DNA of 64,000 nt, from positions 17,422,001-17,486,000 of the forward strand of contig OX387198.1 in the NCBI GenBank assembly GCA_947561715.1, read 5' to 3'. Of the stretch, positions 32,519-43,700 are shown in pieces (the first letter of the stretch is position 1; every line of letters starts with the position of its first letter). The stretch comes from Ascidia mentula (taxonomy: Eukaryota; Chordata; Ascidiacea; Phlebobranchia; Ascidiidae). The position numbers were made by a program, and so were the translations under genes. Below the pieces are notes generated by a model. That model worked only from the letters and a program-made list of their open reading frames with translations, had not been told where the DNA came from and did no database searches.

Positions 32519-34138
32519 CATTATTGACCTTGCCTTTGTGAGTTTAGATTAAAGGCAGGTACAATGTGGTGAATTACGCAACAACGCACAGCGCAAAGCG
32601 TAACACAATAAAAGTCATTTTTATGAAAAGTCATATTCATATCACAGATGAAATGCTCATAGTAAATATTCAGCAATACTAGATTTTTAAAAATTGGATT
32701 TACATTTATAACATTTTAACTTTGCCTGATACGTGCTGACGTCACAATTTCATCATCAACCTCTCGCATGTTGCCCACTTTAACGCTCACGCATTACCAA
32801 AACTGTATAAACTGCAAAGCGAAACCGAGAGCAACTTATTACGCCATGGAAGCATATGCATGGTATGATCAGCGCCAGAGAACGCATTAAATGGCCTAAA
32901 ATTTCCAAAATAGATAACGTTCTCCAAAATAACAACACAATTGTGAAAATAGTGACAACTTGCCACCTAATGTCCAGGGTAAACGTTTACCTGCTTTCTA
33001 GGGATGTTCCGGACCGAATTCGAATATATACCATGGGCGAAAATCGCAGGTGAGGGTACTAGACCCCCCCCAATATTTAAGTTGGTGTAGATGACAAAAA
33101 TCAGTGAAACTGATTGTAGACTTCATGAAGACCTCTAAAAGCACAATTAAATAGAACCTTGCTTTTTTACCACACCGTGACTTGAACCCCCTAGGTTATC
33201 CAGGCCACGAGCGTTGATCAGTCAGTCAAGCGCATTGAGAGCTTTTTGTGCATGTGCCAAAATCCAGTTAAAATATTTCAGCACTCTACATTGTTTGTGA
33301 TCAGATTCAAGACATCAAAGGTAGCTGTTGCTACGTTACTGTGGTCATGCCATGTATGTGGCTGATATGATTTGTATGAATCAGGGTCGACTCTCTGCAT
33401 TGTAGCAGCACGCATTTTTTTCCAGGGCTAGTTATGACCACTCCGCATGTTTCCTGGAACTCAACTTCGGAACACCAGACGGAAAGGATACAGACGGAGT
33501 TACGCTTTCCTGCAGAGCTAAAACAAGCTGCTGATACTCTTTGTTGGACAACCACGTTTTTCCTGACACTTTGTTATAAAACGCCCTCGCAGTTATTGTA
33601 CGCTCTCGCTGTCTTCTTTTATTCTCGCCATCGCGCTGTTACGTTCGCAAGTACTTTTCTCGCCAACGCGCTTGGAACAGATTAAACTTAACGCCGCCTG
33701 ACATTGCAAATGTGTGTTTCCTTAAATTAATAAGTCTGTTCTCGGAGTCGAATTTAGTATTAACAGCAAGAACACGCAAGCAGACTTACCTTCAGCACTA
33801 GCAACCGACCTGGAACCAATTGGAACGCTGCAGCATCAACGTCAGAAGTATATTTTAGCAGATACATTCAGCGTGACAGAATTTTATGATGTTATGGCTA
33901 AATTCAGTCAACCTCACGTTGTTGTAAGGTAATGTTGAGGCGAAGTTAGAAATACTGCAAATTCCATGTTTGTGCAGAAATCCCACATCTTTATGATATT
34001 TTTCAATTAAATCACAGAAGATCTTGGATCATATTTTAGTTGTTTGCTTTTGATTACACTTTTTGTAAAATGTCATGCTGTGCTCAAAGCAAGGTGGTAA
34101 GTATATCAACAAACTTTGAACTTAATTTTGCATGAGTT
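32519..34138. other. Spacer with SINE copy 2, upstream of SLC17-2
   Basis: About 32519-32600 is ligase-unit flank and 33072-33200 is the second SINE copy. From about 33208 the duplicated SLC17 upstream unit begins. It contains a segment (about 33390-33830) present in units 2, 3 and 4 but not unit 1, open on both strands but with no recognisable product. Confidence 0.5.
33072..33200 (-). mobile_element. tRNA-derived SINE, copy 2 (truncated)
   Basis: Matches 11500-11620 closely (tail plus B box). The tRNA-like head is cut off where the SLC17 upstream unit begins at about 33208. Confidence 0.55.
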
Positions 34139-35134
34139 ATGATGCCAATTGTTCGAAAGTTTTCCAGATGTCTGTCCCGTCTCCCTGCAAGATATGTTCT
34201 CGCTTTCATGGGTTTTATGGGAATGTTCAACGTTTACTCGTTGCGAGCAAATGGATAAATATGAATGCCTGCAAGCGGAGATTGACAAAAATGTATCACT
34301 GGCTCGTGAAGAAATACAAAAATGCAAAAAGGAGCTTGAAGAAGCCCGGCTGGTTCATAAAAATCGTCAACAGTATGATGCCCTGGCTGGGATTGTGCTC
34401 AAACATCCAGACCGACAGAAAACGGAAGGACAAATTAGTGAGCTTGAAGAAAAGTTTTTCTTGGAAGCTGCGCAGGGTTTATAGCGCCACAAGTGGTTGG
34501 CTCACTAAGGGATTCCAATGTATAAAAACTGAGTTTTAAACTAACAACAACAACTTAAATATTTCATGGTTTTGTGGTTATATGCTTTAAATAAATCTAT
34601 AAAGATGAATATTTTTCCAAAATCATGAATATTTTTTCCTTTCCTTGACAAGAAACTGCTTTTTACTCGTGATGTACCGAAGGTTCGGTTTGCCGAATTA
34701 TTCAGCCGAATAAACGATTTTGACGAAGATTCGGTTTCGGCCGAGTTATTTGTTTCGATTTGGACAAAACCGAACTTTTTCGCTCAAGAAAAACATCCTA
34801 GAATATCTACAATAGCGTGTGGACCTTATAAATATTCGGTTTTGGTCCAAATCGAATTTAGACAATTCGGCACTCCACCACTTGTTACCAGGACAAAATC
34901 AAAACCTATTAAATTTTGGAAACAATGTTCACAAATCCAAAAATATTCGTTATTTTACAGAAGGAAGATCCATTGCAGGGGTGGCGAAGTGGTTTTTGGT
35001 TGGGTGCTGGGATCTACACAACGGGTGCTCTCGGGTTTCTGGTGTTTGGAAGCAGCAATAAACAACACTGGGCAGAAAAAAAGGAAAGTAAAGGAAAAAA
35101 TAATGAAGATAATGAAGTTAAAACAAATATTTAG
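34139..35134 (+). pseudogene. SLC17-2, internally replaced transporter copy
   Basis: Keeps the first part of exon 1 (34139-34244, [12 protein letters not shown] to VYSLR), the last part of exon 10 (about 34455-34523) and exon 11 (34961-35134). Exon 1 end through exon 10 start, about 2.7 kb in the intact copies, is missing. In its place lies a 210-bp fragment of a THOC7 coding sequence. The THOC7 reading frame differs from the exon 1 frame, so no transporter can be made. Intron 10 and both flanks match SLC17-3 closely. Confidence 0.93.
34245..34454 (+). pseudogene. THOC7: THOC7 coding fragment captured inside SLC17-2
   Basis: About 70 codons read EQMDKYECLQAEIDKN, then KCKKELEEARLVHKNRQQYD, then ALAGIVLKHPDR. 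They line up without gaps to the coiled-coil middle of THO complex subunit 7 (human: NRQEYDALAKVIQHHPDR). THOC7 is part of the THO/TREX mRNA export complex in the nucleus. No intron interrupts the fragment, it has no start or end of its own, and it joins SLC17 exon 1 and exon 10 at sharp breakpoints. It is a patch, not a gene. The parental THOC7 gene is not in this window. Confidence 0.88.
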
Positions 35135-36446
35135 GTTTATTCAGCCTGCCATCTTACACCTTTAATCACATTCCTTGGTTTAAATTAAGTTGCCTGCAAA
35201 CAATTGTGTCTTCTTTGCGTTGCTTTTTGTATTCTGTTATCTTTACCTTAAATCCAGCGATATATATATGTTCCTATTACACAGTTTACAAAACATGATA
35301 TTTGTAATGATAAGCGAACTTGATATTTTAGCCGTTATGTCAGAATACGGCGAAACAGTAATTTTAAAAGACATAAAATGTGATACGTTTTGCACATGAT
35401 GGTACCATGTTGGTGTCAACATACGACACTTGAATATATCGCTTTGGTAATTTGTAAATATTGAAATCGTGCCTGAATAAAAGTAATTTGTACATGTTGT
35501 AGTTTGTGGCTGGTACGATTTGTGCTTCTAACGCGAATTTTTGAACGACAGCGGGTTTTGCCTGAAAGTGTCAGCACTTCGAAAATAGAAACAATTTTTG
35601 TGTTCTGAAAACGTCGGTAAATCTTCACGGCGATTAATCATGGACCTTCAGCCAACGCCAACAAACGTTGCTTACGCCTATCTCTGCAGGGCGGTGTTTC
35701 CCAACCGGTAGTACGCTACGGCATTACAGGTGGACGCGAGAAACCTTTCAGTAACTTGTGGATATCGTTTGAATTTAAAAAATCGTTAGGTTACTTTGTT
35801 ACACTCAACTTGTTGGCACGCGTCGAAATTGTTTACCCTCCATGTGGTACGCAACCACAAAAGGTTGGGAGTCACTGCTGTAGGGAACGCAAGACATTTC
35901 ACATGAAATTACAGATGTTACGTTCCCATCCCATTTTAACGAACTCGAAAAATAACTAGTGAAGTACTGAAACGGATTACAGAACGTGTTTAGATATTAC
36001 ATTATGATTTTGCTCGCATGGATTTTGCAATTTAAAAGAGAAATAACAGTGAAATAAAACTGTTCAAATTCATCGGGTGACCGAGGTTGCCGATCGTGAT
36101 CATATAAAACTTACAGTTTCCCACCAGATATACTTTTATCAGCATTCCATTTATTTTTACCTGTCAACCCTATGTCTACCTGTCTGGGAAGGCGAGCAGT
36201 GTCTGTAAATATTTAACGTACTGATCGTTTAATGTCACTGGTTAAACTTCGTACATATGTTCATAGTCTGCAAAATGAGCAACAGGATCCTTTACTGATA
36301 CAGTTGGACTTTGGACAAAGTAAAATGGTTGGAAAAAAGTATCAAGTTGCTTGATACATCAATTGATATCTTAACTAACTTGAGTGGAAATAGATGTATG
36401 CAGGCTTAAATTTTAAACCACTACAGTATGATGTCATGACTCTTAC
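35135..36446. other. Spacer of the tandem SLC17 unit
   Basis: Nearly identical to 41423-42735, and largely collinear with 47133-49320 apart from about 250 bases missing at about 35577 and further indels. No gene recognised; the short open frames are the same in each copy and look incidental. Confidence 0.6.
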
Positions 36447-36457
36447 CATGCGCAAGC

Positions 36458-36933
36458 ATGCTTGCTTGTGCACTGCTTTTATAAGAGACAGACTGTTAAA
36501 TAACTTTATTGGCACGAGCTTTCGCGAGATTGATCTCGCTTCATCAGGTGCAGCAAATGACGTGTCAAATAAAATGCGGTAACAGCGCTAAAAACAAGGA
36601 AGAAAAAAAGGAAAAACGCACGAAGAGGTGATAATTGTTGGTCACTGAGTGCCCGTGGCATCTTGGTGCGTATAATGGCTCATAAAGCCCCAGTCTCTAT
36701 TGAGACCGTGGTTGATAGAGTCAAATTTTTGGATGTGGCGTTGTTCTGCCGTCTCTCTCGCTAGTCTCGTTCTTCTTATAACCTTCTGTAGCACCATGAC
36801 CCTCAAGTCTTCAACACTGTGGTCAGGCTCGTTGAAATGAGCACCTACCGGTTTCTCGTAGTTGTTGTGCCGAATATCATTTTTGTGACCGTCTTGATCA
36901 GAGACAGACACGACAAACCGAAGAAATTGAATC
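36458..36933 (-). mobile_element. Penelope-like element PLE-2, 5'-truncated tail
   Basis: A 476-bp insertion flanked by an 11-bp target duplication CATGCGCAAGC (36447-36457 and 36934-36944). Paralogous spacers at about 19930 and 49335 have the empty site. The minus strand encodes the end of a Penelope GIY-YIG domain (NNYEKPVGAHFNEPDHS, then VLQKV), then a 3' region with a hammerhead motif. The subfamily differs from PLE-1. Only the last part of the element is present. Confidence 0.85.
36512..36551 (-). ncRNA. Hammerhead ribozyme motif, PLE-2
   Basis: On the minus strand: stem I GCAC/GUGC, core CUGAUGA, stem II GCGAGA/UCUCGC with a UCAA loop, core GAA, palindromic stem III AGCU, then C at the cleavage position. 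All core residues are present. Confidence 0.82.
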
Positions 36934-37903
36934 ATGCGCAAGCACTGCAAGCGGACGCGAAGAGAGTTTGCTAAGATAAACTAAATCAATACAGGTCCGA
37001 TAATTTTGGTAACTTGAGAAGATTACCATTTTACCATGTTTTTTTAGACTCTACCTTGTTTGTGATCAGATTCAAGGCATCAAAGGTAGCTGTTGCTACG
37101 TTACTATAGTCAAGCCATGTATGTGGCTGATATGATTTGTATGAATCAGGGTCGACTTTCTGCATTGTGGCAGCACGCATGTTTTCCCAGGGCTAGTTAT
37201 GACCAATCCGCATATTTCCTGGAACTCAACTCCGGAACACCAGACGGAAAGGATACAGACGGAGTTACGCTTTCCTGCAGAGCTAAAACAAGCTGCTGAT
37301 ACTCTTTGCTGGACAACCACGTTTTTCCTGACACTTTGTTATAAAACGCCCTCGCAGTTATTGTACGCTCTCTCTGTCTTCTTTCATTCTCGCCATCGCG
37401 CTGTTACGTTCGCAAGTACTTTTCTCGCCAACGCGCTTGGAACAGATTAAACTTAACGCCGCCTAACATTGCAAATGTGTGTTTCCTTAAATTAATAAGT
37501 CTGCTCTCGGAGTCGAATTTAGTATTAACAGCAAGAACACGCAAGCAGACTTACCTTCAGCACTAGCAGCCGACATGGAACCAATTGGAACGCTGCAGCA
37601 TTAACGTCAGAAGTATATTTTAGCAGATACATTCAGCGTGACAGAATTTTATGATGTTATGGCTAAATTCAGTCAACCTCACGTTGTTGTAAGGTAATGT
37701 TGAGGCGAAGTTAGAAATACTGCAAATTCCATGTTTGTGCAGAAATCCCACATCTTTATGATATTTTTCATTTAAATCACAGAAGATCTTGGATCATATT
37801 TTAGTTGTTTGCTTTTAATTACACTTTGTGTAAAATGTCATGCTGTGCTCAAAGCAAGGTGGTAAGTATATCAACAAACTTTGAACTTAATTTTGCATGA
37901 GTT

Positions 37904-40900
37904 ATGATGCCAATTGTTCGAAAGTTTTCCAGATGTCTGTCCCGTCTCCCTGCAAGATATGTTCTCGCTTTCATGGGTTTTATGGGAATGTTCAACGTTT
38001 ACTCGTTGCGAGTTTCGCTGAGTCCGGTTATAGTTGCCATGGTGAACTATTCGGCAATCGAACTTCAAGCAAATCAACAAAACCTGTCATTAGTCAGCGG
38101 TTGTGACGACCACCTTTCTACTTTAACCCGTGGTAAGACGTATCTGTGTCAAGTAAATTTAGTTCAATTTCCGAAAAAAATCTCATCAGGAACGTTGTAT
38201 CGAGTTTTGGTGTTATAATAAATAGTAACTAGAGGCAATGGTTTTGTCCGGTATAGCGTGGGAAACGGAATCACAGGAAATTAGATGCGATGATTATGTG
38301 ACCTACACAACTTTCAATTAATCATAGTTTGTAAATGTTTTAGTTTGAAGTGAGATTTGTGTTTCCCATGTATTTGTCAGAACAAAATAATTCTTTTGCG
38401 TGGTTGTAGGCAACGCAAGCGATATCACTGCCAAGGATGGACCTTTTGCATGGGACAAAACCCTTCAAGGAACGATATTGGCTGCTTATTTTTACGGATA
38501 CGTGTTTTCTCAGGTAATATCATCAAATCATTGTTGATTCAAATCAAAGAAATCTGTAAATTTCTACTATTTTAAGGTTTCAAGTAATTCCAGGACAACA
38601 ATTTTAACTCTACAGCAAATATAAGTTTACAGTTACTCGTATCACTCTCTTGTTTCGTCATCTGGTGCATTTACCCATATTTTAGTTACGCCAGTTGTTG
38701 CACATGATTGGGTGAGCAGCACTTTAAGAAAGGTCATGATATAAAAGTTTTTGTATATCAGTTCGGTTTACCAAGTGCCAATAGACACTATAAGAGAGAC
38801 GCATGTAAAAAAATATTGAACAACTAATCTGTAACCGAAAAATAACTTTTCAACATCTTTCTTTCAGACTCCCGGTGCTTGGTTGGGCAGAAGGTACAGT
38901 GCGGTTATGGTGTGGGGGATTTCCCTGTGTGTAGCATCGCTTTTCACTTTGTTGACTCCTGTTTTTGTTTCAACTTGTGGATCGAGTGGACTTATTGCCA
39001 TGAGGGTGTTGGTTGGATTCTTTTCTGTAGGTCGTTCCTCATTAGTTTGTCATAATCAAGAACCGAATATTGTTCGTTCTGTCTAAAAAATAAAAGGTTT
39101 AAAACAGCTACATTCGCTCCGCTTACAAATACCTTTTAGAGTTAGACTTTATGGACAGTATTATTTTGAAGTGCTGCAATATTATAAGAATACTTAAACG
39201 ATGACTTTGTGTTCATGTATTTTGTGAAGTAAAAACTTCCTTTTTTGCCGTGATAATAATGCCATATTTGTTGTCAGGGAGTCTCTTATCCTGTGATGCA
39301 TGGAATGTGGGGAAAGTGGGCTCCGCCTAATGAGAGAAGCAGGCTTACTTCTATCTACTTTGCAGGTGAAATATATTGTGGCTTAAAACGCATTGAAATG
39401 TGGTCACTGCTAGATACGTGTGAAGGGTTATATCCGATATACTGCTGATTGCAAACCTGTTGTTTTATTTGATTACTTTTGGTCCAGGTGCTGCTCTGGG
39501 TTCGTGCCTAATTCTCCCTGTTGCTGGAATTATGACGAGCTCGTATGGATGGCAGTCTGTCTTCTACATGACAGGTTGGTCGGTGTAAAGAAGAAATAAA
39601 GTTGCTAAAAAAATTATCCGTGAAGGAATTGCGTCATTGGTTTGGTCGTTTCTATGGATGATGATGATGCACGACTCACCCTCTAAACATCCGAGGATTA
39701 CGGAGGGAGAAAGGAACTACATAGAATCATCCCTCCTCGATGGAAATAACACTGTAATTTAAAATATTGACAAAACTTGCTGTGTGGAAGTCTGTTGCTT
39801 GAATCCGAAATAAACGAGGGCGAAAATTTAATTTCAATTCAAAATTAGGTTTGAATTAATCATGAAATTGTTGCAGAAGTAAGCTAAAAAATTTTGAAAT
39901 TAGTTCAGGAATTTTTCATTGTTTCAGGTGAAAGAAAAGTGTTCTATACCTTGGAAGAAAATGTTACTTTCACCAAAAGTAATTTGTGTTGCTTACGCTC
40001 ATTTCTGTGCAAACATCGGTCGTTACATTGTCCTCACCATGCTTCCAACTTACTTTGTGACAATTTTACATTTTAACGTTAAAACAGTAAGTTCTGCTGA
40101 CTTTTTTTTTGCTGACTTTCTACGATCTTATTTGATATAATTATCTTAATGTTTTAAAAACTGCTTCACAGAGCGGAATTCTAAGCTCCATTCCTTACGT
40201 CACCAAATTTGTTCTAATGATGGTTTGTGGAAACCTGGCAGATTTCTTTATTGTGAGAAAAGCAAAAACTATTTACGTAAGAAAAGCGTGCGGTGCTTTG
40301 GGTGAGGCTTGATTTCAAATAATATTATCTCTTTAAATGTGTTTAAAACTAGTATTCCTGTTACAATCACAGCTTTGCTGGTACCTGCCCTTTGCATAGC
40401 ACTCGTGAGCTATGTGCATTGCAACATCCCCTTCACTATATTTTGCTTCACCCTGATTGGTTAGTGAGACTAATATGTTCATTTTAAATATGTTTTAAAT
40501 GTCAACGTGCCATTCAAATAACCAGGAGAATATAAGCAATATTTTAAGTGTATTACTAGGTTTCCAGCACTAAAAGTTTAGACAAATAAATTACGTATGA
40601 TCAATGTTTAATTGAAATAATACAGTCGACTTATTTTTTGCTTTTATTCAGTCAGCATGGATGCCTTTAGTGTACCCGGATTGAAAGCATGTTTGGTGGA
40701 TATGTCAACAGATTTCTGTGGTTTACTCTTCAGCTTTGGCAACATTCTTGGAAGCTGCGCAGGGTTTATAGCGCCACAAGTGGTTGGCTCACTAAGGGAT
40801 TCCAATGTATAAAAACTGAGTTTTAAACTAACAACAACAACTTAAATATTTCATGGTTTTGTGGTTATATGCTTTAAATAAATCTATAAAGATGAATATT

Positions 40901-41422
40901 TTTCCAAAATCATGAATATTTTTTACCTTCCCTTGACAAGAAACTGCTTTTTACTCGTGATGTACCGAAGGTTCGGTTGGCCGAATTATTCAGCCGAATA
41001 AACGATTTTGACGAAGATTCGGTTTCGGCCGAGTTATTTGTTTCGATTTGGACAAAACCGAACTTTTTCGCTCAAGAAAAACATCCTAGAATATCTACAA
41101 TAGCGTGTGGACCTTATAAATATTCGGTTTTGGTCCAAATCGAATTTAGACAATTCGGCACACCACTACTTGTTACCAGGACAAAATCGAAACCTATTAA
41201 ATTTTGGAAACAATGTTCACAAATCCAAAAATATTCGTTATTTTACAGAAGGAAGATCCATTGCAGGGGTGGCGAAGTGGTTTTTGGTTGGGTGCTGGGA
41301 TCTACACAACGGGTGCTCTCGGGTTTCTGGTGTTTGGAAGCAGCAATAAACAACACTGGGCAGAAAAAAAGGAAAGTAAAGGAAAAAATAATGAAGATAA
41401 TGAAGTTAAAACAAATATTTAA
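37904..41422 (+). CDS. SLC17-family (sialin-like) anion transporter SLC17-3
   Basis: Eleven exons with GT-AG junctions, intact frame of 499 aa: 37904-38132, 38410-38513, 38868-39026, 39278-39365, 39488-39574, 39626-39753, 39928-40086, 40172-40301, 40373-40459, 40652-40806, 41249-41422. The protein is nearly identical to SLC17-1, with a tail eight residues longer ([18 protein letters not shown]). Small differences include VPGLKAC for VPGFKAC and DMSTDF for DMSPDF in exon 10. It has the same 12-TM SLC17 landmarks ([37 protein letters not shown]). It is the only fully intact transporter of the tandem trio. Substrate unknown. Confidence 0.93.
40955..41168. repeat. hAT-like MITE in SLC17 intron 10 (shared by all copies)
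   Basis: Starts gtgatgtaccgaagg and ends attcggcacaccactac, imperfect inverted ends rich in TTCGG/CCGAA. The same element is in intron 10 of SLC17-1 (about 16972-17136, with an internal deletion), SLC17-2 (about 34670-34870) and SLC17-4 (about 46668-46868), so it predates the gene duplications. No clean target duplication remains. Confidence 0.55.
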
Positions 41423-43700
41423 GTTTATTCAGTCTGCCCATCTTACACCTTTAATCACATTCCTTGGTTTAAATTAAGTTGCCTGCAAACAATTGTGTCT
41501 TCTTTGCGTTGCTTTTTGTATTCTGTTATCTTTACCTTAAATCCAGCGATATATATATGTTCCTATTACACAGTTTACAAAACATGATATTTGTAATGAT
41601 AAGCGAACTTGATATTTTAGCCGTTATGTCAGAATACGGCGAAACAGTAATTTTAAAAGACATAAAATGTGATACGTTTTGCACATGATGGTACCATGTT
41701 GGTGTCAACATACGACACTTGAATATATCGCTTTGGTAATTTGTAAATATTGAAATCGTGCCTGAATAAAAGTAATTTGTACATGTTGTAGTTTGTGGCT
41801 GGTACGATTTGTGCTTCTAACGCGAATTTTTGAACGACAGCGGGTTTTGCCTGAAAGTGTCAGCACTTCGAAAATAGAAACAATTTTTGTGTTCTGAAAA
41901 CGTCGGTAAATCTTCACGGCGATTAATCATGGACCTTCAGCCAACGCCAACAAACGTTGCTTACGCCTATCTCTGCAGGGCGGTGTTTCCCAACCGGTAG
42001 TACGCTACGGCATTACAGGTGGACGCGAGAAACCTTTCAGTAACTTGTGGATATCGTTTGAATTTAAAAAATCGTTAGGTTACTTTGTTACACTCAACTT
42101 GTTGGCACGCGTCGAAATTGTTTACCCTCCATGTGGTACGCAACCACAAAAGGTTGGGAGTCACTGCTGTAGGGAACGCAAGACATTTCACATGAAATTA
42201 CAGATGTTACGTTCCCATCCCATTTTAACGAACTCGAAAAATAACTAGTGAAGTACTGAAACGGATTACAGAACGTGTTTAGATATTACATTATGATTTT
42301 GCTCGCATGGATTTTGCAATTTAAAAGAGAAATAGCAGTGAAATAAAACTGTTCAAATTCATCGGGTGACCGAGGTTGCCGATCGTGATCATATAAAACT
42401 TACAGTTTCCCACCAGATATACTTTTATCAGCATTCCATTTATTTTTACCTGTCAACCCTATGTCTACCTGCCTGGGAAGGCGAGCAGTGTCTGTAAATA
42501 TTTAACGTACTGATCGTTTAACGTCACTGGTTAAACTTCGTACATATGTTCATAGTCTGCAAAATGAGCAACAGGATCCTTTACTGATACAGTTGGACTT
42601 TGGACAAAGCAAAATGGTTGGAAAAAAGTATCAAGTTGCTTGATACATCAATTGATATCTTAACTAACTTGAGTGGAAATAGATGTATGCAGGCTTAAAT
42701 TTTAAACCACTACAGTATGATGTCATGACTCTTACCAAGCACTGCAAGCGGACGCGAAGAGAGTTTGCTAAGATAAACTAAATCAATACAGGTCCGATAA
42801 TTTTGGTAACTTGAGAAGATTACCATTTTACCATGTTTTTTTAGACTCTACCTTGTTTGTGATCAGATTCAAGGCATCAAAGGTAGCTGTTGCTACGTTA
42901 CTATAGTCAAGCCATGTATGTGGCTGATATGATTTGTATGAATCAGGGTCGACTTTCTGCATTGTGGCAGCACGCATGTTTTCCCAGGGCTAGTTATGAC
43001 CAATCCGCATATTTCCTGGAACTCAACTCCGGAACACCAGACGGAAAGGATACAGACGGAGTTACGCTTTCCTGCAGAGCTATAACAAGCTGCTGATACT
43101 CTTTGCTGGACAACCACGTTTTTCCTGACACTTTGTTATAAAACGCCCTCGCAGTTATTGTACGCTCTCTCTGTCTTCTTTCATTCTCGCCATCGCGCTG
43201 TTACGTTCGCAAGTACTTTTCTCGCCAACGCGCTTGGAACAGATTAAACTTAACGCCGCCTAACATTGCAAATGTGTGTTTCCTTAAATTAATAAGTCTG
43301 CTCTCGGAGTCGAATTTAGTATTAACAACAAGAACACGCAAGCAGACTTACCTTCAGCACTAGCAACCGACATGGAACCAATTGGTACGCTGCAGCATCA
43401 ACGTCAGAAGTATATTTTAGCAGATACATTCAGCGTGACAGAATTTTATGATGTTATGGCTAAATTCAGTCAACCTCACGTTGTTGTAAGGTAATGTTGA
43501 GGCGAAGTTAGAAATACTGCAAATTCCATGTTTGTGCAGAAATCCCACATCTTTATGATATTTTTCATTTAAATCACAGAAGATCTTGGATCATATTTTA
43601 GTTGTTTGCTTTTAATTACACTTTGTGTAAAATGTCATGCTGTGCTCAAAGCAAGGTGGTAAGTATATCAACAAACTTTGAACTTAATTTTGCATGAGTT

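Larger units (their letters stand above)
37050..42845. repeat. Tandem segmental duplication, unit 3 (SLC17-3 plus spacers)
   Basis: Unit 3 (about 37050-42845) and unit 4 (from about 42846) begin with the same sequence (actctaccttgtttgtgatc) and stay nearly identical through the SLC17 gene, including introns. Exon 1 starts are 5797 bp apart. Unit 2 ends with the same spacer (exon 11 offset 6288 bp, enlarged by PLE-2). Substitutions are sparse even in introns, so the array is recent or homogenised by gene conversion. Confidence 0.9.

Noticed and set aside
33331-33685. Opposing open frames of 74 and 83 aa, conserved in units 2, 3 and 4
   Set aside because: Conservation follows from recent segmental duplication. 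Both strands are equally open, no motif is seen, and unit 1 lacks the segment.
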